Part shown: positions 33,714-43,899 of the stretch, in pieces | Numbering within the stretch: position 1 is the stretch's first letter | How the letters are laid out: each line of letters opens with the position of its first letter | Source of the DNA: Agriotes lineatus | Lineage: Eukaryota > Arthropoda > Insecta > Coleoptera > Elateridae | Length of the DNA stretch: 64,000 bases | Reading direction: 5' to 3' | Assembly: GCA_940337035.1 (NCBI GenBank) | Contig: CALNHX010001061.1 | Coordinates: forward strand, 1 to 64,000 | Made by a program: the position numbers and the translations under genes | Notes under the pieces: generated by a model | The model's database searches: none | The model's input: only the letters and a program-made list of their open reading frames with translations | What the model was told of the DNA's origin: nothing

Positions 33714-33868
33714 CCGTATTCATAGTCGTTCGCCAGCGGCTCGCCGGCCGGAAAACCTAACCTGCTAACCTCGAATTTGACATAGACGTACAGCGCCGCC
33801 AACATACTATTCATAACGAAACTCCGGCGACTCGCCGGCGAGCCGCTGGCGAACGACTATGAATACGG
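33714..33868. mobile_element. Hybrid palindromic MITE with CCGTATTC ends
   Basis: CCGTATTCATAGTCGTTCGC...GGCTCGCCGGC at 33714-33748 is mirrored by GCCGGCGAGCC...GCGAACGACTATGAATACGG ending at 33868, a 35 bp near-perfect terminal inverted repeat. The middle contains CCTAACCTGCTAACCTCGA and TTTGACATAGACGTACAG, the same core found in the CCGGGTGT MITEs at 24255, 24735 and 52783. No coding capacity. Confidence 0.75.
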
Positions 33869-34689
33869 GTGTAAGACCGCACAAGCATTACAGTCCCTTG
33901 AAGAATGTTGACATCCCCGATTGCTAATTCCCTGGGAAGTCTGGAAAACTAGGTAATTTAAAGCTTGCCAAATTCCGATGGAGCAAAAATGGACAGTACT
34001 GTATAAAAGGGTTGGAGAAATTGAACTCTCTGATACTGCATCGGCAGTCGCATTAGGCCCTGAACACACGGAGATTCCGTATGCGAGATACAGTATACGG
34101 ATACAGTCGCGGGCTGTTCAGACGCAGCGACCGTATCTCAGACGCGGGCTTTCAGTCACTTGCGAGAACAGTCCAGTGCCATGCTGTTATGGACCTAGCA
34201 TTGCTATTCCTTGTTTCTGTCGAATTAGCCTGGATGTGCTGTATTCAAAGACAGGGATTGGGTTCTACTCAGCTAATAAATTTTTCATTGTCAAATAATC
34301 TACGCTCTATGATCGTTGTATAGTAAGGAACGCACTGCTTATTCGATTTAAATAGAAGAAATAGAATCTGCTACACCTATGATATGATTCTTATGTATAT
34401 ATTATCGTCATTGAATTGTTTTTGAGGTCAGGTATTTTTCCGAAATTTCTTCTCATTTCTGTACTGTAATTTTAACTTTACGATTCCACCAGGACGTCTG
34501 TTTTCCACCTCTTCCATTTTACTAACTCCATAAATATTTTGCACATTGCTACTGATCACTTCTTGACATACCCTCCACATGTTTTCCCTGGGTTTTCTAG
34601 ATTTTCAAGTTTCTAGTAATAAAGCTGATGCCACAGAAATCGTGGCTTCTCATAATTCCAACCTATTTAATATAAAATTAATTGGATTT
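33869..34689. other. Unassigned DNA
   Basis: A GC-richer stretch near 34050-34180 contains repeated GTATACGG/GATACAGT words but no clear element ends. Nothing else recognised. Confidence 0.3.
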
Positions 34690-35120
34690 GTGCTAGTCCG
34701 TTACATATTATGTGCACGGCAAGTGCCTTGAACTGCCAGCTAGCAGATGGCAGATAATGATTTCCGATCTGGTCCTCCATGCCGATTGTTTTTCCTTGCC
34801 AATTATCAGCAATCCAGCACGTGCACGGCGGAATTTAAATATGTTTGAACCAGATAAGAGCGGAATAAGTACATCGAGATGGCGGAGCTCCGCCTGCTTA
34901 TCTTAATAACTATCGCCCCGCAACAATACGTCAACATTTTTGCACATCTAGCGTGATAAGACGGACAAATGTCGAGCGCTATCAAAAGAATGTGCTTTTT
35001 ACAACATTGTGTCTTAAGTAATTGACAGACGCGCGACAAGCTGCCATCCTAACTGTTTGGTGGCATAAATAAGCCATCACTAAGCTGCTACAGATTTGCA
35101 TTAAAAATTACCGCAACAAA
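34690..35120. promoter_or_regulatory. Candidate enhancer with clustered GATA motifs
   Basis: GC-richer block with several GATA-type sites: CAGATAATG (34748), CAGATAAGAGC (34852), GCTTATCTTA (34896) and TGATAAGACGG (34952). No open frame. Typical of insect enhancers, but only motif content supports the call. Confidence 0.3.
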
Positions 35121-35189
35121 AGTCTTCTAAGTCCCTGTGTCCTTAAGAAAATTGCTCAGAACGTCATTCTCACCCAAGTGTAGTCCCAC

Positions 35190-35740
35190 AAATTAACTTT
35201 TCATGTTTTTATATAAATGCCATTGCCTCGCCAAAGTGGGAATTGCAAATCGGGAGCAGTAGCTTTTAAAGTAATTGCAGATAGCGATCTTACACTAATC
35301 CCTGAAAGCCCCTTTACATGTAATCCATTTAAGCCTGGAGCCGAAACACTTATTCTAATGGCCGTATCATTTTTAAGATGTAGTTTCCTGCACGCTAATG
35401 CTATTTTGATTAATGATTTAATTTTGGTGGTTATGAAGGAGCATTCATTTTTACGATTATTGGCACACATTGCATTTTTTTCAATTAGAAAACTTTAAAA
35501 TACTTGAGTCTGCACAAAGTTGAACTTAATATTAACAATATTCAACCTCGAATGTGTTAATGTCAAATGAAATGGACAGCTTAGTTAAATAATGGCACTT
35601 TCGCCCAGCACGTTTCTGTAATTATTCTTTAATGAAACTTACAAATATCACCTGCTGGTTCCAGTAACAACTTTCGGGGCTAATTAAAATAACTGTGCAT
35701 GTAATTTCTCGACTCAATAGATTTGTATGATATCCCTTGT
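35190..35740. promoter_or_regulatory. Candidate conserved noncoding element
   Basis: A stretch with TAAT-rich homeodomain-like cores (GATTAATGATTTAATTTT, GGCTAATTAAAATAA) and balanced composition. Opposed open frames on both strands (35217-35498 plus, 35201-35470 minus) reflect lack of stops in ordered noncoding sequence rather than a gene; neither shows a domain. Confidence 0.25.
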
Positions 35741-35989
35741 TTATTTGAGTTCGAAAAGTTCAAATGGACTTTTGCAAGAACTGTCGCCCAATAACTACTT
35801 GCAGCTCTCTATGTATTCTTCGAAGATCTAGTTCCACCTACTATGTAAATGACGAAATACGGAAGCTAAAAATTAATAACAACTATAAACTAACACACAA
35901 AGTAATTGCTGTAGGATTACACGTTTTTATTTATCACAGGAGCCAGCTCAGCCTGAGGCTGCTTGAGAATAGGCCTGGACTAAAATAGC

Positions 35990-37279
35990 TTCCATTAGAT
36001 ATTAAAATATCTTTATCTTTGGACCTATTTCTTGCCGCTCAACCCCGACTGTATCGGATCGTATAGTTCATATTCATGAAATAAAGGTGACCCGTGTTTT
36101 GTTTAATCTTTAAAATGAGAAGAATGCCAAAAAATGGTAGAAAAGATGTTTCAGAATTAAAAAAAAATGAATAACCGGTCGGTTATGGTAAAGCCATGGC
36201 TCCTTGATTCCTTATAACAAATCGCCACTGCAACAGAGGATTATTATTTCAAATTTAAAGTTACGATAATTTTTAAAAGACGTAAAAAATTAAGAAATCA
36301 ACAGTTTTAACATTCATTGTTTTTGCAGTATACGACAAGGTTTTAGTTTAACTTAAGACATTACTTTTAGAGACAAAAATCTCTATAAGGTATATAAAAC
36401 ATACCCCCTTTAAAGTAAAAAACATATTAGAATATACCTCGTCAAAATAAAATTCTGTACGTAACAGAGTAAAATTTATTTGTTAAATTATACTAGATGT
36501 AATGTATAGATAAAGTATCTATTTTTATTGTGCAACCTTTACTTTGAAAACATTTCTTGTTTTCTAAAAACTTAGCTTTGTTGCTTCATTTACACGTAAA
36601 TAAATAAAACAACTGAGTAAATTAAGAAACTAATTAATTGTTCTAAACGTACAGTGACCTCCAAAAAGTAGGCATAATATGGATTTCTTTTTATTTTCCA
36701 AAAAATCTGTTTACGTCAATAATTTGTGCTTATCTAAAAACCTATTTAGCCCTTATCATATATACCCAGCGATTTTTATTTATTCAGAAAATGGAGTTTT
36801 TCGAATGTGTCAAAATCCAACCAGTGCTATTTTTCAGAAATTAAGTAAGATTACAATGATATTTTTTAGAGTGTGTTATTTTTAGCTAACTCTACAATCT
36901 CAAGATCAGAAAACACTTAATTTGTTAACTGTAGCTAAAAATTTATTTTTCGAGTTTTTAAATATTTTCAAAATTTCACATACCAAGACTTAATATTAAA
37001 ATTCAAATTTTTTAATGTTTAAAGGTTTATAATTGCAAAAAATAATATAAGATGTTAATTACTTACTTAAATTTTTGATTATTTACCGAAAGGTAGTATG
37101 CAAATTTTTACGTTTTTAATGCAAGGCGCTTTTTAAAAGAAAAATTTTTCAATTGTAATTAATATCTATTTAAATGGCTTCTAGAAACTCTAATCTAGCT
37201 CTGTTAATAAATTACTGTTTCAAAAATCTTGTAAATGTTCTTTCAGAGTTGTCTAAAGCAGGAGATATTTTAGAACATG
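35990..37279. other. AT-rich DNA, no gene recognised
   Basis: No feature supported apart from low-complexity A/T tracts. Confidence 0.4.
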
Positions 37280-37850
37280 TAAATTGAATAATTAGATACT
37301 CTGCAACTTCTTCTAAGTGTATCAATTTCTACTGATTGTAATTTTCTGCTTTGTTCACTTCCCAAATTTCTGAGTAGTATAATACGATATCCTCTGCTAT
37401 TTCTACGTATTTTAAGCCGCCATACACAATTTAGGGTTCTTAAAGCTTTTCTTCCCTGGTTGATTCGGTTTCGTACATCTCGTTCGTACTTCGGTTGTTT
37501 ATTAAAAATTAATCCAATGTATTTGACTTCGTTTGCAGTTGCTAATGTAGTTGGTCTCTATTTCTTGCAGCAATATTTTTGTGGTTTCAAAATCATTGGA
37601 TAAAATGTTTTTTTAGTACGACAGTATTACCAGTATATGGGTCTTTTATAGTTCTAATATAACTTTGGTTGACAGGTGTTTTATTCTACAACTCCATTAA
37701 TTTGGTCGTTGGTACGTTGCCGTAGGCCTTCTTTAAATATATGAAAACAAAATAAATATCTAAACTTTTTATATTTCTTTTTTCCATCAGATGTCCTATG
37801 TACGAGTATCAATGTAATTAAACCAAGTTTCTATTCTCTTGGTAACTCTC
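37280..37850 (-). pseudogene. LINE reverse transcriptase fragment
   Basis: The minus strand from about 37760 reads across frames IYFVFIYLKKAYGNVPTTKL (usual CFIDLKKAFDxVP), TPVNQSYIRTIKDPYTGN, then EVKYIGLIFNKQPKYERDV and NRINQGRKALRTLN near 37510-37430. These are RT palm-to-thumb motifs of an RTE-type LINE. The catalytic box itself is not visible, and frame changes are frequent. Confidence 0.6.
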
Positions 37851-38340
37851 TTTACCTTTCAGACAATCGTTCAACAACTCGGCGAGAATAGTAATGCCTC
37901 CAGTACCTGGCGCTGTATTATGTTTATCCAATTCAGCTCTGATTCTACAGAGGTATCAAAAATAAACATGATCATGGGAGCTATTGAAAACAATAAAACT
38001 TACCTAATCTGTAGCATGCTTTTTGTTAACAGTGAATTGTCAAATTTTTAAAGTTTGAAATTCATTTTCGAAATCTTGTTTAACCTATTGTTATTTTAAT
38101 GTTACATATCAATTTAACCTATATATTTGAATTAAATTACATATTTTTGCATTTTGTGTAGGTTATTAATTGGACTGCGTTAAAGTCACATTAACTAATA
38201 ATATAATTAATTGTAGTTCAAATGTAGTTTTATAAAGTACAGTACAGTACAGTACATTCATAGTATAATGATTACGTTAGGAGAAATGTCAGCTAAGGTT
38301 TGTAATTGAAAATAGTTACTATGTTAATTCATTTTTTAAA

Positions 38341-38848
38341 TTACATGAAATTACTCGAAAAAAATTAAGTATTAGCCAGACATGAAAAATTTGTCACAAT
38401 TTAATAAAACGTTACTTTTCGCTGATATAGTACATATTAAAATTTGTGATTTAAAAGTAATGAAATAAGGATTATAAACAATTATTTTTTTTAAATGTAA
38501 ATAAGTGAAAGAAGTTCTCCTCAAAAGACAAAGATGTAGTCATTGATTGAAAAACATTAGGTTAAAATAGATTTTACGATAAAAGTAGAAATTACAGTTA
38601 TAGGCAAAAATTTCAATAATTAATTTTAAAAACCTAAGTTGATAAAAATTTATAATAATAATTTTAATAAAGGGGGGGGGGGTAAGGTGCTAAGTGATTA
38701 ATCTGTGGAAAAATACATGAAATATTAATCTATAATGTATGCCAAACGAAATAAACTTACAATATCAGGAAAAAGGTCGAGCGTAGGTCATCGTGAATTG
38801 AATTTTCATAATTTTAAAAATGAAAAACGTTGTGATAATAATTGGGAT
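38341..38848. repeat. Left inverted arm
   Basis: Reverse-complement match to 40041-40563, interrupted by an indel near 38410 where the right arm has the CTGAAGAAGC...CGAAACG segment. Contains a run of 11-12 G. Confidence 0.75.
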
Positions 38849-38994
38849 CTCTTCAGATTTTCATAACCCAATGTCGAATGCCTAAATTTTAATGGTCAAA
38901 CTTTAATAAAAGCCTAGCAAAAACCAAAGAAACTGATAAGGCATAATACATTCAAACTTCAACAACACTTAAACTCATACTCTCCATGTTCTAA

Positions 38995-39219
38995 ACAAGA
39001 AAACGATGCTATAAAAGCGAAAAAAATATACAAAAGTTACACTCGACGATACAAAAAAGGTCATCAGGATCTATCACGCACCTTAGGAATATACCTGTCA
39101 TAATCTCCTTACCAGGATTTTATGATACACAAGCCGCATTACAACAGAAATGGAAATTTATGAACTATAACGTATCAGCAATAAATTCAAACTTTTCATT
39201 CAAAAAACGCATACCCCAG
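38995..39219 (+). other. Exon-like open segment 0 (75 codons, ends at a donor-like site)
   Basis: Open from after a TAA at 38992-38994 to CAG|GTAACT at 39219/39220. It encodes an Ile- and Lys-rich peptide with NIPVIISLPGFYDTQAALQQ and ending FSFKKRIPQ. The final Pro-Gln-type ending before the donor is shared with segments 1 and 4. No family recognised. The 5' end of the putative exon is not defined. Confidence 0.35.
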
Positions 39220-39275
39220 GTAACTAAATAATGATTTATATTTTACATAATTTATAATTACCTAACTATTTTTAG

Positions 39276-39413
39276 CTACCCTTGTCAAATTACAATTACG
39301 ACGTCCGTTTTGTTTTCATATTCAAATATGTTTCAACTAACTTAAAACTCACACACATATTTAGTGTTATGCAAGTAATTTCATGCTCGTGTGTAGGAAT
39401 ACTCAAACCACAG
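39276..39413 (+). other. Exon-like segment 1 (138 nt, phase 0)
   Basis: Preceded by CTATTTTTAG and followed by GTATTA. All 46 codons are open. Peptide contains NYNYDVRFVFIFKYVSTNL and ends ILKPQ. It aligns by eye with segment 4 (FNDDVLLG...FSTF...LLTPQ). Splicing is inferred from consensus sites only. Confidence 0.4.
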
Positions 39414-39470
39414 GTATTAAATATTATATATGTGCCTTCACACTTGATATATTCATCCTTATATTTGTAG

Positions 39471-39608
39471 TTGTTATGTTTTACATTGTTTGAAGAATTA
39501 CTAAAGGGTGTTAAAACCAACCACTTTTCAACTTTCACAACATACACAGACGTCGATTATAGTCTGCAAATAAATTTCAACCTGTTAATTAAAAATTCCA
39601 TAAAACAG
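39471..39608 (+). other. Exon-like segment 2 (138 nt, phase 0)
   Basis: Preceded by ATTTGTAG and followed by GTATTT. All 46 codons are open. Peptide includes FEELLKGVKTNHFSTFTTYT and ends LIKNSIKQ. Similar at DNA and peptide level to segment 4 (DDVLLGVLTKRFSTF). Same phase at both ends. Confidence 0.4.
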
Positions 39609-39667
39609 GTATTTTAAATATTGTTGTTTACCTTATATTCTTTTTTTTTACATCTTTTCATTTTTAG

Positions 39668-39791
39668 CTTTTCAATTTAAAAATAATTGGCGATGTCCAG
39701 TATGATATAATACCATATTACTCTCCTACATATACTGTTAGTTTTTTTAGAAATAAAACCCAACTCAGTGTTTGAATTTTTCACATAACAG
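39668..39791 (+). other. Exon-like segment 3 (124 nt, degenerate)
   Basis: Preceded by CATTTTTAG and followed by GTAGTT, at the same spacing as its neighbours. Its length is not a multiple of three and phase-0 reading meets a TGA near the end, so this unit appears decayed. The shared GGCGATGTCC word is retained. Confidence 0.4.
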
Positions 39792-39847
39792 GTAGTTGAA
39801 TAGTAGAATACACATTACACATGCTCTATTATCTTAATCGTTTTTAG

Positions 39848-39973
39848 TTATATTGGCTGGTTTTCAATGACGATGTCCTACTGGGTGTACTAACGAAACG
39901 TTTTTCAACATTCTTAAACTCCACTTACGTGATGATATTTTTCGATGTTTTTATTAAATTGCTCACACCACAG
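39848..39973 (+). other. Exon-like segment 4 (126 nt, phase 0)
   Basis: Preceded by CGTTTTTAG and followed by GTAATT. All 42 codons are open. Peptide contains FNDDVLLGVLTKRFSTF and ends IKLLTPQ. The DNA also holds CGAAACGTTTTTCAAC, which recurs in the terminal unit as CGCAACGTTTTTC. Confidence 0.4.
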
Positions 39974-40040
39974 GTAATTGATTCAAAATATTTACTTCAC
40001 ATACCCTATAATATTCCTAATTTAAAAAAAATGTTTTTAG

Positions 40041-40175
40041 ATCCCAATTATTATCGCAACGTTTTTCCTTTTTTACCGTTATGAAAATTCAACTCACGAT
40101 GACCCACGCTCGATTTCGTTTTGCATACATTATAGATTAATCTTTCATGTATTTTTCCACAGATTAATCACTTAA
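40041..40175 (+). other. Exon-like terminal segment 5 (44 codons and stop)
   Basis: Begins right after ATGTTTTTAG and stays open in phase 0 to TAA at 40173-40175. The peptide starts IPIIIATFFLFYRYENSTHD. Its first base is also the inner boundary of the right inverted arm; the mirror copy in the left arm is preceded by CTGAAGAG instead of a splice-acceptor-like tract. Confidence 0.4.
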
Positions 40176-40563
40176 CACCTTACCCCCCCCCCCCCTTTAT
40201 TAAAATTATTATTATAAATTTTTATCAACTTAGGTTTTTAAAATTATTTATTGAAATTTTTGCCTATAACTGTAATTTCTACTTTTATCGTAAAATATAT
40301 TTTAACCTAATGTTTTTCAATCAACGGCCACATCTTTGTTTTTTAAGGAGAACTTCTTTCACTTATTTAAATAAAAAAAAAGGAATAATAATAATTGTTT
40401 ATAATCCTTATTTCATTACTTTTAAATCACAAATTTTAATATGTACTATATCATTGTATAATTTTCGTCTGAAGAAGCTGTGAAATAACAACGAAACGTA
40501 ACGTTTTATTAAATTTTTCATGTCTTTGACTAATACTTAAATTTCCTTTTCGAGTAATTTCGT
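40041..40563. repeat. Right inverted arm
   Basis: Reverse-complement match to 38341-38848; holds the terminal exon-like segment, a run of about 14 C, and the CTGAAGAAGC...ACAACGAAACG motif. Confidence 0.75.
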
Positions 40564-40632
40564 GTTCGTAATCATTATTGACTCAAAACAGCTGTATTCC
40601 AAATTTTAAACATTAATTAGTACATTGTCTAA

Positions 40633-40729
40633 CTAGTGCTGAAAGTTGGATATTTCACACGAATGCGATAGTTGAGCCACGAACCGAAGGCAAGTGGCTC
40701 ATTTGCAAAAGTGGGAAATATCCAATCAG
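40633..40729. repeat. Nested hairpin
   Basis: GTGCTGAAAGTTGGATATTTC pairs with GAAATATCCAATCAGCAC, and inside it TGAGCCAC pairs with GTGGCTCA. Likely a very short MITE or the terminus of one. Confidence 0.6.
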
Positions 40730-40747
40730 CACGTGTTATACACTATA

Positions 40748-41031
40748 CTTTTCCGACGACCACCTACTATAAATATAAAATAAATTTCTGTAACATTAGC
40801 TTACTAGATTTTTGAACCGGCTTGTTTCGCGACTTGCGCGCTGTTTTATGTCGAATTGGCCGTGACGCTCTAGGGCATTTTAGTTGCTACGGGAGACCAT
40901 GTCGCACTAGTGTTTCAAGCCGGAAAACGTATGCTCCACGTGACCTTTTCAGGTGACCTGTGCAATGTGTCACTTTCAGTAACACCAAGCCATGCCATTT
41001 TTGGCATTTTTCGTAGTGGTCGTCGGAAATA
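40748..41031. mobile_element. Short MITE with TTTCCGACGACCAC ends
   Basis: Inverted termini TTTTCCGACGACCACCTAC at the left and GTAGTGGTCGTCGGAAA at the right enclose about 250 bp of noncoding DNA. Flanks read TACT and TAGT, so the target duplication is uncertain. Confidence 0.6.
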
Positions 41032-41034
41032 GTA

Positions 41035-41440
41035 ATTTACGACACAAGTGCGTAAAGCTACTGTTTAGGCACGAGTGGGGTAGAGTTAAAACGTGAGTGA
41101 GCGAGCGTTTTAAGCCCCGCGAGTGACTAAAGATGCCTTACGCATGTGTATCGTACAATATTTTATCTACGATAGAATCTAGAAAACACGGTAAATATAA
41201 AAAAATATTTAAATGTAAATTAGGATTACTATCAACCGGTCGTAATTTTGCGTGTTTTAAAAATTTTAAAACACGTCGCTACTCACAACGTGCCTATTGA
41301 TATCTTTTAAACACGTTACTATTGACGACGTAAACTAATGCAAACATGTTATTAAACAGTCGTTTTACAAACTTAAAACTGCCAACTAAAATGCAATTTT
41401 ACACATTGTCGTAGATAAACGAAATTAAATGTTGTACAAT
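41035..41440. repeat. Foldback repeat with GAGTGAGCGAGCG core, copy 2
   Basis: TACGACACAAGTGCGTAAAG mirrors CTTACGCATGTGTATCGTA around GTGAGTGAGCGAGCG, and TTTATCTACGATAG mirrors GTCGTAGATAAA with ACAATA outside. Related to 17975-18320 through CATGTGTATC...CTACGAT. Noncoding. Confidence 0.6.
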
Positions 41441-41719
41441 AAGATTTAAAAATGTTCAAGCAAAATTAATACCTATGGCGGGGGGGGGGGGGGGAGGACT
41501 ATATTGAAAAATAAAGTTATATAAAATCACATCTCATTTGTTTTATAATCAGGTACCTAGATAACCAGTTTCCCTCGCACATAAATCCGCCGAACCATAT
41601 GGCAAAATCAAGCAAATAAGTTAAGTTTTGTTTTTCTAGCAACTAGCAATAGCAACTTGGAAAGACGAAAACCATATCAGGCTGATACAGCTGACATTAC
41701 TAGAAGGCACAAGCAGGAG

Positions 41720-42250
41720 ATTTTTTTGCGAGCAGCTGCAACACTCGTTACGGCATTGTTTTTATAAGAAACTTATCCATGTTTGCTTTTAATTAGAGGC
41801 ACAGTAATAGCGTCGCGTCGGTGCCGTGAAAGCGAGTGTAGCCGAATGTGGCCCTTATCGGTATTTAGATCTCGTTAAACTGTTGTGGCGGAGATTATTC
41901 TTCGTCTGGCCACTAAATTGTGGCGGAGTGACTGGACAGACACCCGAAATGATATTAATATTCATCGGCCGGTGCACGAGTGCATCGCGCGGCAACCTCA
42001 AAGCGCACGCCAGCTTTTTGCGGCCGCTTGTCTGATAGCAAATAACGAGCTTGTTTTGGGCCTAATGCGTGTACCCGAGCATACTTAGCCTTCGCGAGCG
42101 CAAAAAACCCAAAATTAATATTTTCTTGTTGGTTATGTTTTCAATTTTGGCAGCTCCATATTTGGCGTTGGCGCTCTATTACGCTCTAATGCTGCCAGTC
42201 GTACAGGCTAAAGAGTTAATAAATCCTTTGCGTAACAGGCGTGCATAAAG
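41720..42250. promoter_or_regulatory. GC-richer noncoding block, candidate conserved element
   Basis: Marked change of composition, with GCGTCGCGTCGGTGCCGTG, GATATTAATATTCATCGGCC and CTTATCGG/CTGATAG motifs; no domain in any frame. Inference from composition and motif content. Confidence 0.3.
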
Positions 42251-42639
42251 CAATTTGCAGATTCTGATGAATCATCCCTGGGTGTCTATATTACATTTTG
42301 GCAGAATTTTCTCTCGTACTTCCTAGTAAAACTTAGGACCCGATGCGTCCATAAACATTTTCTTCACTTTTAGCATACAAAGCAAACTGCCCACGCTGCC
42401 TTAATAAAGACACAATTTATGTAACAGTTAAATTCGGTAGCTATTCGAGATTTATCGCATAAGAAGAGAATAAGAAAACAACTTTATGTAAGATGCCCAC
42501 TTAGAAGTATATGGATGAATACAAATCTCACGTATCTTAAGAGATACGATTGTGGATGAATCAGGCAAAAGTTATATAATCTAGTATTGGTTTAGTTTGT
42601 TGCTTCACTCACAAGTAAATAAAAATAAGCTAACGGATT

Positions 42640-43350
42640 CCTGATTTTTGGCACAAATGTTTCGTAGCACCCTAGTAACACGCGCTCTAAAGTTTCCGGT
42701 GTTGGGTTGCCGGAATTGTAGTTTTCTTGTGCAAGAAAAGGGCTAATTGCCGAGTTTATAAAAAAAAGTTTAAAGGAAACCCGAAACAAGTAATATAGTA
42801 CTTATTTGAAAACTACGACCCCGGTACTCCAGATGAGTAGACTTTTAAAAAGTTACTTCTAAGGTACTAAGGAATATTTGTGCCAAAAATCAGTACTACA
42901 TTATTTATTTTAGGTTTCCTTTAAACCTCTTTTTAATATCCGTAACTGCGCTATTAGCCTTCTTGTCCAAAAAAACTACAACGCCGGCACCCCAGAAGGG
43001 AGAACTTTTAAATGGATACTCTTTGTCCTGGACAGAGCGGCAACCCACGTTGCTTGGTATAGTCTTGGTAGAAGGTGTTGCGGATGCCTCCGAAAATTCG
43101 CCTGACATTTGACCGAATGTATATTTGACTTTGGGCCTGATAGACACTAAAATCGAATGCTAAATATCGTCTTCCTCCAACAAATGGTTTTTCAGCTATA
43201 GCGCCAACAGACAGACAGCCGTACAGACAGGCAGACAGACGAAATTAAGAAAACATGCTTTTTCATCATCTAGGAACTCTGAAACATAAAGATCTGAAGA
43301 GCTCTCGGAAGACGATTTTCTCACGATTACAATACTTCATCTTTTAGACG
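42640..43350 (-). repeat. Foldback plus microsatellite-bearing repeat, copy B
   Basis: 43350-43155 (minus) matches copy A at 20490-20735 around a shorter GTCTGTCTGCCTGTCTGTAC tract and TATAGCTGAAAAACC, GGAGGAAGACGATATTT. Its downstream part folds back: TAAAGGAAACC with GTAGTTTTCTTG and GGGCTAATTGCC at 42700-42785 is inverted relative to 42905-42985, and CTGATTTTTGGCACAAA (42643) is inverted relative to TTTGTGCCAAAAATCAG (42876). The minus frame 43147-42905 shows no known domain. Confidence 0.55.
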
Positions 43351-43899
43351 AGGGTAGAAAAAAGTTTTAAAATGTTTAAATCTTGCTTGCAACTAATACA
43401 AGTGCTTTGGGCATGTTTTATCAAATTTAAAATTTTTGCCGAATGAAAGGAAAATTGATCTGAAAGTATCTTGTTAGCATTCTTGTCTCGCCCTATAGAA
43501 AGAAAGGAATAACAATAACAATAAAATATATAGCTATACACCTCGTTCATGACAACTATGGCAAAGCTATCTAATTCTATTTCATTTTTTTTTCCACTTT
43601 ATTTCTTTTGCCACATCACAGTCGACTTGGTCAAGTCAGCTTATCATTTTCAAAATCTCGTGTTGACGCCATTCACTAAAAAAACCTACTTGAAGTGAAT
43701 AATAATCAGAAGGCAAGAGCCATGCGATGAACACAACATTTCTGGAAATGAAACCAATAGTCAACAAAGAATACCTATAGAGAAATGTTTGAAAGCGATT
43801 TACAACAAACATTCTACTCATAGGAGATGTAAAAACAAATATGGCGATTTCTAAAGCTGCTACCATAACACAAATGGTACCAGCTAAACAGATAAATAA

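Larger units (their letters stand above)
38341..40563 (+). mobile_element. Inverted-arm element enclosing a tandem array of exon-like units
   Basis: Arms of about 510 bp (38341-38848 and 40041-40563) are diverged inverted repeats: CGAGTAATTTC at the outer edge, a poly(G)/poly(C) run (38670-38681 and 40185-40198), and ATCCCAATTATTATC at the inner edge. Between them lies an array of units of about 190 bp. Each unit has a TTTTTAG-type acceptor-like site and a CAGGTA donor-like site about 125-138 bases apart, and most of the enclosed segments are open in phase 0. The right arm carries CTGAAGAAGC...CGAAACG (40467-40500), a motif common in Penelope-type long repeats. Superfamily not established: Penelope-derived repeat, foldback element and a transposon with a multi-exon gene are all possible. 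Confidence 0.6.

Noticed and set aside
35201..35498. Overlapping open frames on both strands
   Set aside because: No domain in either; equal openness on both strands points to ordered noncoding DNA.
38237..38260. AGTAC/ACAGT short tandem repeat
   Set aside because: Four imperfect units only, no further structure.
41463..41478. Run of about 15 G, and the G/C runs at 38670 and 40185
   Set aside because: Homopolymers alone are not a feature; length may reflect sequencing uncertainty. The latter two were used only as landmarks of the inverted arms.
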